Shown here: one piece after another, positions 9,438 through 18,439 of the stretch
Layout: each line of letters starts with the position of its first letter
Position numbering within the stretch: position 1 is the first letter of the stretch
From: Asterionellopsis glacialis
Taxonomy: Eukaryota > Bacillariophyta > Plagiogrammaphyceae > Rhaphoneidales > Asterionellopsidaceae
Assembly: GCA_014885115.2 (NCBI GenBank)
Contig: WKLE02005199.1
Coordinates: 1 to 18,439 of the forward strand
Direction of reading: 5' to 3'
Length of the DNA: 18,439 bases
The notes under the pieces: model-generated
The model's database searches: none
What the model saw: the letters and a program-made list of their open reading frames with translations, nothing else
What the model was told of the DNA's origin: nothing
Made by a program: the position numbers and the translations under genes

Positions 9438-10433
9438 TTAACTAGAAAAAAAAAACCTCATTTCAATGTTGCTGGTATACAGTTTAGTACATAAGAGGTT
9501 TTCTGTTACAAGAATGCTAAATCTTGCTACGAAGTCAATTTGTTTTATTCGAGACAAAACCAAATACTCATCTGTATTCATTCTCAGCCAATCCTTTTTT
9601 AAGTGAGAAAACGAGTTGCAACGAAAATGACAGTAAAGAGTCATTTTAAACTTCATTGCGCTCGTGTTTCAGTCTTTTTGGTCACGCGTCTGTCAGCGTA
9701 TGACCGATTACAAAGCAATATGTAGCAGCCATGAAGATGTTGTCAACACATTGGAATATAAAATCGAATTACCATAATAATATAAATAGCATACGTTCCG
9801 TTATATTTGTGAGCTGCTGTTTGGACATAAAAAGTGACATGATTACCGTCCGTTTTTGAATGGAGTTACTGCTGAAGAATTGTCTGATTGACTCGGGAAA
9901 GAAAAAATATTCCTGTCAGTCGCCAATGCACGTACAAATGAAGTAGAATCATCGCTGAGATTCCGGGTTTTCGCCAAAGAATTTTCAAATTTTGCCATAA
10001 CCTTGCTCGATATACTGTTTTTGTCGTCTGTCATATTCTGCGGACCGTTACTTGGAAGTTCTTACGGATCTGGTAAAAGATATGGCGATGTACGTACTAC
10101 GGAGTGCGATATTTTGAACTGTTCCATAGCCCCTTGGTATTATTCAGAAATAAGGAACCAATTGCCCCTTAATCACAAGCATCCTTAATTCACTTATAAG
10201 ATCGTGATTACGACACTTAAGAAATATTTCACGTTAAATGAGTTCATGGTACAATCACTATCGGACTCGCTTTTTTCGGAGTATGATGAAAACCGATATT
10301 ACGGAAGTGTGCGGACCCGCACAAAAAAACCAAGGGGAGCTTCAAACAAGCCAACAAGCCCTAATTATTTTGCGAATGGCGATTGTGGGGAAGATTGATA
10401 AATCAGTTTTGGTTCATACAAAATTCAGTGACC
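9438..10433. other. Intergenic region, no gene seen
   Basis: About 1 kb between the CRT-like gene and HA-2, both on the plus strand. It must hold the 3' end of the first and the promoter of the second. An A-rich run follows the CRT stop at about 9446-9455. A short hairpin-like inverted repeat GTGCGG-AC-CCGCAC is at 10309-10322. Open frames of about 60-75 codons on both strands show no domain and are probably chance. Confidence 0.5.
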
Positions 10434-12076
10434 ATGTCGTCCTCGAGGGATGTCAGGGGTAACGATGATGTTACTCGAGAGGCCGACGAAGAGAGATATC
10501 GCCTCTCCTCGACTGACGATGCCGATCGATCGAGCATGTTACACGGTCGTCATTTTTATACGCAATACCCTCCCGGTTTGAGCGGTCGTATGCTTCATCT
10601 TTCACAGCCACAGCCTCCAATGCATCGTCAAATGCCGCCTTATTCTTATGAAACTGGAGGACCACCTTCACTTTCGAGAGGGGATAGTTCTTCCTATCGC
10701 GATCATCCAAGATCTTTTCATTCTTCTTATTCCTCGTATTATGATCCGCATCCTCGATACTCTCTAGCAGCACAAGATCACAGTACACAACGAGCTATCG
10801 CAATGGATCGACTACGGCAAATCGAATCCGAGGAAAGACAGCTTCAACAACAAATGCAATCGCATTATCGGAACAGGGCAAGTATAGAGAGGGGCCAGCA
10901 TTACCCACCAAATGACCAAGCGTGGTTAGAACATCCCACACCGAGGTACTCTAACCCATATCCTGTATCACTTGCAGCACCTGAGGGTCGGCCTGATTTT
11001 TCCGTTGCAAGGAATCCCGTGTACCCATCTCAAGATCCATCACTTCCTTTATTGACTGATAGGAGCCGGACTATTACTGCTAGTTCTGTTGCTGCCATGC
11101 CCCCCCTGATGGCACACACGCACGGATCTGTTGAGTTGACTCAATCCTACAACGAAGGGGTAACCGATGAAACGGATAGTTGGGACGGCATGTACCAACG
11201 TCTGGTTCACTTCAAGGAAATAAACGGACACACTCGTGTAACACGTGGTACCAATGATAAATTGGGGGAATGGGTCGAAAGGCAACGATTCCGTAAAGAC
11301 AACTTACTTCCTGAACAAAGAAGAAAACTTGATTTAATCGGCATGGTTTGGAAAGTTAAAAATAATTGGCAAACCATGTTTGATAGACTCCGAGGGTACA
11401 AGGAGGAGCATGGTAACTGCTTAGTTCCCCAGCACTATTCAAAAGATCCCAAGCTTGGTGGATGGGTGCAAGAACAACGTCGTAACAAAAAACAGAACGT
11501 ACTGCTCGCTGATCGAGAACGTCAACTGGAAGAAGTTGGCTTTGTCTGGTGTGTGAAAAGTATGAAAACATGGGAGGCCATGTATGATAAACTTGCTGCA
11601 TATCATCGCAGGTATGGTGATTGCTTAGTCCCCACTCGTTGGCCAGATGATATCCAACTTGGTATGTGGGTGAACAATCAAAGGAGACGTCGTCAAGCTC
11701 TCTCCGCTGAGCGTAGACGCAAGCTTGATAGCATTGGTTTTGTCTGGTCAATGTATCAAAAAGAGGTAAGTTCGCTTTGTTCGGCTACTTTAGTAGTACT
11801 ACTACACTATGTATAATTTTTTAATGCTCTATTTTAACTAAAATGAATTTTATTTTTATTTCGCATTTTCCCCTGAAACAGTCTTGGGATATCATGTATG
11901 GCCGATTGTTGGAGTACAAAAGGAAGAATGGTCATTGTCGTGTTCCTCAATATTACAAAGAGGACCAAAAATTAGGAAGATGGGTAGACAACCAAAGATG
12001 CCGCAAAGAGCGCCTTTCTGAAGAGCGTAAGAAAAAGCTTGATGCAGTTGGCTTCATGTGGCGTGTTCACCGTTGA
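10434..12076 (+). CDS. Four-repeat helicase-associated (HA) domain protein, HA-2, one intron
   Basis: Exons 10434-11765 and 11882-12076 give 508 residues. The intron of 116 nt (GTAAGT...ACAG, phase 0) falls exactly between repeats 3 and 4. ATG 10434, in the context GACC-ATG-TC as in HA-1, is chosen over an in-frame TTG 51 bases upstream. The N-terminal ~245 residues are rich in Ser, Tyr, Pro, Arg and Gln, with a short helical, Gln/Glu-rich segment at about 124-142 that could form a coiled coil. HA repeats start at Trp250, Trp312, Trp380 and Trp446 and match HA-1 repeats one to one, including the last residues (RVHR here, RIHR in HA-1). The N-terminal halves of the two proteins have diverged far more. 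Function is unknown; nucleic-acid binding is the family expectation. The gene converges with the GT2 gene downstream. Confidence 0.85.
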
Positions 12077-12852
12077 ATACGTTCGCATTTGATATTATTA
12101 ATTCATAACAGTATAGGGGTTCTAAAAAGTTGAAAATAATTTTTCATTTCTCACCAAGGTCAATTCTTGCGTTTACATCACAATTTTTATTTACTGATTA
12201 GCACACATATCGATTACATTACTTTCGTCTTAGCTATTTCTCTAACGACCATTAACATCGGAGGACAGTTTCCTCCTAACTCTTAAGGTCATCTCAATTT
12301 GCTCTATCGCCGGTACCTTTTGTGATCATCTGTATGCATCGCGCGCAGAGTTTCTCATCAGGCCCTTGAAATTTGTTTATAAGCCAAAATAGCGATAATG
12401 AAAAAGAATTGGTCGTGAAATCCTTTCCCCAAAAGCCAACCTTCTCGTCCGAAGACATCAAAAAGTACCAGCAGAATTTTCCCCAACCCAACGAAGTAAA
12501 ATCTCAAATCTCCTCCGAGAGTTCTCTTCGGGCGGGACATTTGTACATATGTGTTAGCTGTCAACGGGACTCGCGCACACTTTCAATCTTTATTTTGGTG
12601 ACCGACTACTCCGCCTCACTCGAAAGGAGAGGAATTTGATCCGGAGGAAGAGAAGGAGATGAAATTTCTTTCGATCGCTATTGGCGAGGGACGAAAAGCC
12701 GCAACAAAACAAGAGAATATGATGTGATATCATAAAATGAAAAATTGTGTTGGCGACAGTATCTTTTGCATGTTTTCAAACAATGGATCTATTCATGAGG
12801 TATATATTGCTGTATGTACGGGAAGGGTAGGGCTGATACAATATTCAAATTT
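12077..12852. other. Intergenic region between convergent genes
   Basis: Holds the 3' ends of HA-2 (+) and the GT2 gene (-). Frames at 12294-12639 on both strands start only at TTG and show no domain, so no gene is called. No clear hairpin terminator or strong polyadenylation signal was identified. Confidence 0.5.
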
Positions 12853-15776
12853 CTATACATGACACGGAGCATTGTGGTTCCGCACTTGTTTTGTTTTCTT
12901 CTGCTTTCTACTGGTACTCCCCTTGTTGGAAAAACTCTTCTTTCGTTCGGACTGGTGGTTATATAGCTTCGTTGCCACTGTACCTTCATCGATCGTAATA
13001 TGCTCAGTCGGTTCCCTCGGATACATTGGGCGTTCATCCTTCTTCTCGCGCTTGTAACAACCAGTCGCATAAGGATTCAAAAGTATAGGACACAAAATAC
13101 CAAAGATTGCCATTGCAACAGGCGGGCCACTAAATAATAATTCTTCAGTGGTTGGGAATTCAAGGTCAGTCGTTGTAAAATCATATTCCTCCCAAAGGAC
13201 AGCGATAGCAAGAACTCCCAAGGCTATGGAAATTGCCCAGGCTCCGGAATTGAAGTTGATGACATCTTTGAAGGCTGTGGACATGCTTACAGTAAGTGCA
13301 TCCTTGTTCGTGGCACCACAAATTCGTGACCGTGACATCAGATGGTCCAATCCACCTAAAAAGAAATAATTTCCCATCACGGTGTAAAACAACAGCTGGA
13401 ATAACATGGTGTGCCGAAGTTGTCGGAATACCAGGTAGAACTTTCCATGTTCTCTGTATTCTGGGAATAGAAGATTTTTATTGTGATAATGCATTCGGCA
13501 AAGTGCAATGAGGAATGTCGTGTATCCAATAACGTAGTAGATGACTACATTGATAATAATAATTGCTGCAGGTGAAAAGGCCCACATAGATTCGATTTGA
13601 TGAATGTCTAAGAGTCGTGTGATGGCGGCAATAACGAAGATAATCACGTATACTCCACCGGACATGTAAGATTGGAGGTAGGCAGTTAAGAAAATCTTGT
13701 AATAACTTGGACTGCACATAACAATCAACACAATTTTACATAGAGAAATTTAAAAAAATGAACCAAACAAAGATTGGTTAGATTTTTTAAAAGAAAAATT
13801 GATGCAGAACATCAGATGATAAACTTTCTGCATAACTTACATATCACAAGTCAAAAAATTCTTAAAGAGATCTGTGTAAATTCCATGTCCTATCATGTCC
13901 TGGAATGGATTGAACATGAGTTCGTGTGCTCCTAAGGAAAACTTTCGATGCCTTCCTGCTTCTTCGTCGAAAGTTCTTGTAACACCTTCTTCGAACTCAG
14001 TGCCGGGAAAGGCACAATAACGACCTGTGTATCCAATATTATAGAGATGAATCATGAGCTCAAAATCTTCTGACACATGTTCCTCACTCCAGTATTCTGT
14101 GCAACTTTCACTTTGTAAGCTTACGAATCCGACCTGGTCAACACCAAGGAAGGGAAGACCTATATTCTTGAGCCACCTTTGACCCTTTCGCAGCATTCGC
14201 ATACGGCCACACTGCTTGACGGCTTCGGTGCGGAGGAATATCGAATGTCCAACAAGGGGTGGATGACAGCCCATAATACTGGAGAGCAGAAAGTGACCTT
14301 GGTAAAGCGCGTCCGTGTATGTTTCTATAAGACGCAAATAATAAGTTTCACCCCTTTGATCATCCATGGTTTTGGTCGCATGCTGCGTGAATCCTAGTTT
14401 CTTGTCATTTAAAAATTCAGGGACAGTAGTCTTAATGACAGACGGAGACATTCGTGCATCAGCATCATTGATCACCATCAATGCACCGATAACAATATTG
14501 CCACCAAACATAACTTCACGACTACCATCCTCGTTATGAGCTACTTTCAGTAGACACTCCTTGAGCGGTTTTCCAGTTTCTTGAGATAATTGCTGGGCAC
14601 CAAACACAAGTTTGAGGTGAGTATTGAGGTTGGACGCTTTCTTGAATTTGCCACGACGGTCTAACGTGTGGCGAGCAACGAATCCAATATCGTTGTGGTA
14701 GTAGTATACCATACGGTTAAACACCTCCACGATGTTCTTACTTCGCAAACCAGCCAAATGGCGACGGGCAGTATGGGGTATGCGTTGTAGGAGTGGTTTG
14801 ATTGGGACCTCGCCTCTTGTCTCGCGGACGTTTTGCCAAAGCATCTCTGCAGCGGAAAAGTTATCCCTAAGAAAGTTCATCATCCCATCGTCACACACAA
14901 TGATATTGCAGCTTGCACCAGTACGACTATGGTAATGCTCCCGTGCACGCATACAGGATTCCAACGTTGGCCCCAGAACATCATCCATCCCTTCCTTGTA
15001 GACGGGAATTTGAATTGTTACTGGTAACCATTTGTCATCGGGATGCTTCTTCTCTGGTACTACGGAAAAGTATTTACCGTTTTCTTTAAAGGCTCGTGCT
15101 GGGATGAAGCACTTGCAGATTGAAGATGCTGTAAAATACGTATTCCAAAACAGGCCCATAAAGGCGAGAATGGCTAGAATTATTTCAACGATGATACGCC
15201 CAATGGAAGAGTACTCCCTACAAATTGAAAATAAAGTGTGTTGCTTCTTAGTTGGAAAATTCCACATCACATAATACTTAAAAAATACACGTTAAAGCTG
15301 ATCACTTACCATGTTGCAACAACGAATAGATAAACAACCCACCCCAAGGCCAATGCAAATCCAAGTATTGAGGCGTATTTTGCATTTTGGAGTGGCTCCG
15401 TTGGTCGTTTGCTGTGCCTGGCACGCGGTTTGGCCCATGGAGAGCCAGGGATTTTATGAACGTCATTTTTTTTCAGGGCAGCAATATTTTTGACCCCAAT
15501 TTCAGATATAATATCTTCGGGGTCATCATCATAGTAATCGGGATCGTCAGAGAAAGAGGAATCTTCATCAAGGTCAACTATGTTGTGTTTGACCCGCTGG
15601 TTTTTGGAATTTGATGTACCTTCTTCCACATCTACCAAATTTACAATGCCACCACTTATATTACGTGCCCTGGGAGACAATGGTTGATCAAGTCCCCAAG
15701 AGACTTGCCTATCTCTCGAGTAATCGTTTCGTGGATCTTTGAGATTGACGTTCGGTACACCAATTCGTGAGGCCAT
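12853..15776 (-). CDS. Membrane glycosyltransferase family 2 (GT2), three exons
   Basis: On the minus strand, exons 15776-15310, 15217-13841 and 13711-12853 join through introns of 92 and 129 nt (GTAAGT donors, TAG and CAG acceptors, both phase 2) to 900 residues. A soluble acidic N-terminus (1-~130) is followed by helices at ~135-155 and ~162-185. A GT-A catalytic domain comes next: IQIPVYKE (224-231), CDDG (264-267), the metal-binding DAD (407-409) and SED (538-540), the expected catalytic-base position. The place of the QxxRW motif of processive GT2 enzymes is taken by GRHRKF (577-582). Five hydrophobic segments follow at about 618-650, 657-688, 712-737, 771-788 and 808-828. The basic tail is rich in Lys and Ser. 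The topology resembles chitin, cellulose and other polysaccharide synthases, but sugar and product cannot be assigned. Start ATG 15776 opens the frame directly after an A-rich leader. Confidence 0.8.
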
Positions 15777-17155
15777 TTTTTTTAATTTCTTTCTTTCTTC
15801 TTCTTTTTAATAATGAGAAGAACTGTTGAATGACGAAAATCAAGAATGAATTCTGCTGTTAGATAAATCCACTTAGAATGGAGGGTCGTGCGGAAGATGG
15901 ACGCAACACGAACAATAAACGCGTCAGATAATATTGAGTGTGAATGCAAGAACAAAGCAAAAGTACGCATAAACTACCGAACACGATTGAGAGTCGAGAA
16001 AATCAACTTCCCGTCTTGAAACACGTGAAAAATACACAAAACAAAGTTAAGAATGAGAACCCCTGTCGAGCCAGTGTCGGACTGCGACTTGTACTGGTAC
16101 GAATCAATTTTGACTCTTCGACATGAGTCGTAATGCGACTGCCTTCGGGCATCTGAAAGACAGAGATGAGTCATAATAAGATCTCTCTGTAGAGAGTACT
16201 ACTCACATCCTCTGTACAGGTACACAACAAAAAATAAAGAAAAATGATAAAAACCAGAAGCCAACGTCTACTCTCTAGAGCGAACCCGAAGCGCAGCTCA
16301 CCTGGAACAAAAAGCAACTAATTAGAGGGAAGGATAAAGACTCTGGGAGCTTTCGAAACACACATATTTCTACCCCTATCTACTGGGTCTAAAACCGTTG
16401 ATGACTTGTTTCATGCGGAAGACTGGCATCTAGGATTAGGTCCTACAGCACTCTTTATCCACACAATCATGTAAGCACCTGTTTTTTAATGTCTTGGTTC
16501 CTTTCTTTAGATGTCATGCATGAAGACAATCTAGATTGAAGCTAGTAGAGAGCGGTACATAGATGTTCCTCATACCAGAAAATTTATCCATCTTTTAAAA
16601 GAGGGGGCATACATACAATTCAATGTCATAAAAAGTATTTATAGTTTGCATCGGCACTCACTTTTTACGCTAGGAGAATGCGACCCTCGCCCCCTAACAA
16701 ACAAAAAGCAAACAGGCCACTCACGGGAAATGCATGCGATTCGTAAGAGCTGGTTGAGAGTGGTAGAGGAGGCTCCACACTTCATAGTTTTGCTCATACC
16801 AAGGTACACGCAGTGCTGCGTATGTTAACAAGAACAATTCCCCTCTGCCCTTTTGCTCTCTTTCTTGGGGAAGGGATGTTATTTTACTGTATCGTGCACT
16901 GATTCCTTTTGGTTCCAAAATAAATCCAACTTTTGAAAAGCTCGGGAAATTGTCCTTGTGTATCCAAAAAGTATCCGAATGATTGCCTCTAGAGTAGTAT
17001 CCGTCAAATGTCTACATATGGATTATACCATCACCAAGACGAAGCTAGCATTGTAGAAATATTTACAGCAACAGCATCATTCCATCAAAATGATGATAAA
17101 TAATCTCTCCTTCAAGAAAGGATTCACAACAGGCATTGATTTCAATACGCATAGT
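15777..17155. other. Intergenic region between two minus-strand genes
   Basis: About 1.4 kb. It includes the promoter and leader of the GT2 gene; a purine-rich tract (minus strand) at about 15783-15808 sits just ahead of its ATG. A spliced-looking stretch on the minus strand at about 15974-16206 is reported separately. The rest, 16210-17155, shows no coding region or RNA gene that I recognise, and must contain the 3' end of the LDL-A-like gene. Confidence 0.5.
16153..16206 (-). other. Possible small intron of an unrecognised minus-strand transcript
   Basis: Read on the minus strand, GTGAGT at 16206-16201 and TCTTTCAG ending at 16153 bracket 54 bases with a pyrimidine-rich end. The base after the acceptor begins ATG at 16152. 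Downstream frames run 49 codons from that ATG, or to a stop at 15974 in another phase. It may be a 5' leader intron of the GT2 gene, a small gene, or chance. Fifty-four bases is shorter than the other introns here. Confidence 0.25.
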
Positions 17156-18028
17156 TTATTCTTCATCTTTTCCATTAGGACAATCTTTCACACCATCACC
17201 GACTCTGGATGTAAAAATATATGTATTGACATCATCCTGACAGGGGAACATACGTTTTTGGACTAATCTGTTGGAACATGCAGATGTATTTGGTTCATCT
17301 GACCCATCCAAACAATCACAATAATTATCATTCAATGCACCCATTCCATTCCCATCTGCACAATGGAATGATAATGTTTTTCCTGTTTCTTGTTGCTCTT
17401 GATGTTGCTGCATCATTGGTTCTTTTTCTTGTTGCTTCTTTCCTTTTTTTCTTTTTTTCATTTTACCAAGAATTTGAAGCTCATCACGTCTAGGTGGATG
17501 ATGCATGGCAACCCATCCTTCTTTATTATAAAAATTACCAGGTGGAGGATCATCATAATGAATAGGTTTTTGTTGTCGAAGTTTTTTCTTTCTCGCAATT
17601 TCCAAATCATGTTGAAGATCACTGGTAAGTTGAAGATCAATTTTATGCTTCTTCTTCTTATGTTTTTGTTGCTGCCCATTGTTTGTCTTTCTATTTTTAA
17701 AATGTCGTTGCAAAGGTGATTTAGATAAGAATGACCACGAAGAAGAAGAATTCCACCACCATGTCACCAGTACAGTGAAAAGTAAAAAACTACCAATCAT
17801 TAAAACCAATCTGTTTAAATACACTTCTTCTTCTTTATCAACATCCAAGGCACTTCGTTTCTTTCGTCGTCGCCGAAAATGACGTTGCGATGGTTGTACT
17901 CCTGTAGTAGTTTGATCACCAGCATACAATGGTAATACAGTATCATCTTGTTGTTTCGCTTTAGTAGGTCGCGGTATTGGTGCAGCAGGATGATTTGCTT
18001 TTCGTTGTCGTAATAATCGATCAGCCAT
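17156..18028 (-). CDS. Type II membrane protein with glucosidase II beta-like LDL-A module
   Basis: A single-exon, 290-residue protein. Residues 1-~70 are basic and cytosolic-like. One hydrophobic helix at ~73-92 with no cleavage site suggests a type II anchor. A Lys/Gln-rich, low-complexity stalk runs to ~215. The last ~70 residues resemble the N-terminal module of the glucosidase II beta subunit (PRKCSH-like, PF12999): FHCADGNG with C223, then NDNYCDCLDGSDEP (C237, C239, the DGSDE calcium-binding motif at 241-245) and C251. The second half, SRVGDGVKDCPNGKDEE, keeps the layout of the usual second motif but lacks two of its cysteines (C263 and C283 remain), and the protein ends there. The remaining glucosidase II beta regions (coiled coil, mannose-receptor-homology domain) are absent. 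An ER or Golgi lumenal binding role is inferred; it is not a complete glucosidase II beta subunit. Confidence 0.7.
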   Translation of the reverse strand: MADRLLRQRKANHPAAPIPRPTKAKQQDDTVLPLYAGDQTTTGVQPSQRHFRRRRKKRSALDVDKEEEVYLNRLVLMIGSFLLFTVLVTWWWNSSSSWSFLSKSPLQRHFKNRKTNNGQQQKHKKKKHKIDLQLTSDLQHDLEIARKKKLRQQKPIHYDDPPPGNFYNKEGWVAMHHPPRRDELQILGKMKKRKKGKKQQEKEPMMQQHQEQQETGKTLSFHCADGNGMGALNDNYCDCLDGSDEPNTSACSNRLVQKRMFPCQDDVNTYIFTSRVGDGVKDCPNGKDEE

Positions 18029-18439
18029 TCTTAATTATAATTTTTAAGGGTGTATATGTTTTTCGTTTGCTTTGCAAGGAAGAGGAAGAGGAAGAGGAAA
18101 GTCTTCCTGAATAGAGGATTGCTGCTGTGCGTGTGCAATGTACAAGGTAAATCAAATTGCCTTGACTTCAGTTGTCAAAACTGTCTTTGTTGGCTGTCTT
18201 TGTCGGGTCCCTCTGAAGAAGTTATCGAGTTCGCAATGCATGATGAATCAAGGTTTCATCTAGGTCCCAGAGAGGTCCTCTAGAAAGGACCCCAGCGGAC
18301 CTTAAGACTACCAGACTAGAGAGCTCGAGAGTAGCATGCATAATCAATCCTAACAGGGTACGGTATCCCTACGTTTTTCCGGTCAAAACACGGTAATATC
18401 CCGCGGTGCTGGCGGAAAAACGCTCGGAAAAAGTCCAGG
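18029..18439. other. 3' window flank, upstream of the LDL-A-like gene
   Basis: Presumed promoter of the minus-strand LDL-A-like gene. It contains a purine-rich simple repeat at 18077-18101. Around 18255-18312 several GGTCC/GGACC elements form short imperfect inverted repeats. No coding region is recognisable up to the window end. Confidence 0.4.
18077..18101. repeat. (AGGAAG)n purine tract
   Basis: About four AGGAAG units in tandem, 49-73 bases upstream of the minus-strand start codon at 18028. On the coding strand it is a CT-rich tract, a composition often found in leaders and promoters. Confidence 0.7.

Noticed and set aside
12294..12639. Frames on both strands between the convergent genes
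   Set aside because: They begin only at TTG codons, overlap each other and show no domain.
16260..16310. Possible tRNA around a CGAACCCG-like stretch
   Set aside because: No acceptor stem, D-arm or anticodon arm could be paired around it on either strand.

Overview
The window reads as nuclear DNA of a unicellular eukaryote, most likely a diatom (inference). The genes are compact and carry short GT-AG introns of roughly 90-220 nt with GTAAGT or GTGAGT donors. Two proteins are built from helicase-associated (HA) repeats, a type I know to be abundant in diatoms. The first protein has a signal peptide followed by an SSSF motif, which resembles the ASAF-type plastid presequence of secondary algae. 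No prokaryotic operon structure, rRNA, tRNA or CRISPR array was seen.

Layout: 518-1905 (+) is a four-exon CRAL-TRIO/Sec14-like protein, possibly plastid targeted. 1906-4062 is gene-poor and holds a ~90 bp tandem direct repeat and a cluster of GTACCAGGT palindromic motifs. 4063-5541 (+) is an intronless four-repeat HA-domain protein (HA-1). 5542-7677 is gene-poor, with more ACCTGGTAC motifs. 7678-9437 (+) is a two-exon CRT-like (drug/metabolite superfamily) transporter with an acidic, Cys-rich N-terminus. 10434-12076 (+) is a second four-repeat HA protein (HA-2), paralogous to HA-1 but with one intron at the repeat 3/4 boundary. 12853-15776 (-) is a three-exon, 900-residue membrane glycosyltransferase of family GT2, convergent with HA-2. 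17156-18028 (-) is a type II membrane protein whose C-terminus resembles the N-terminal LDL-A-like module of glucosidase II beta.

Exon models were built by joining open frames at consensus splice sites. For the CRAL-TRIO, HA-2 and GT2 genes the phases match exactly and the joined proteins read through without stops (301, 508 and 900 residues). The CRT-like gene (550 residues) also joins in frame, but its acceptor is atypical and a rival acceptor lies 21 nt downstream.

The genes do not form an obvious pathway. The most interesting points are the HA paralogue pair with an intron presence/absence difference, the CRT-like gene with two competing in-frame acceptors, the GT2 enzyme lacking a canonical QxxRW motif, and the membrane-tethered, partly degenerate glucosidase-II-beta-like module. 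I see no clear evidence of an entirely new multi-gene system.
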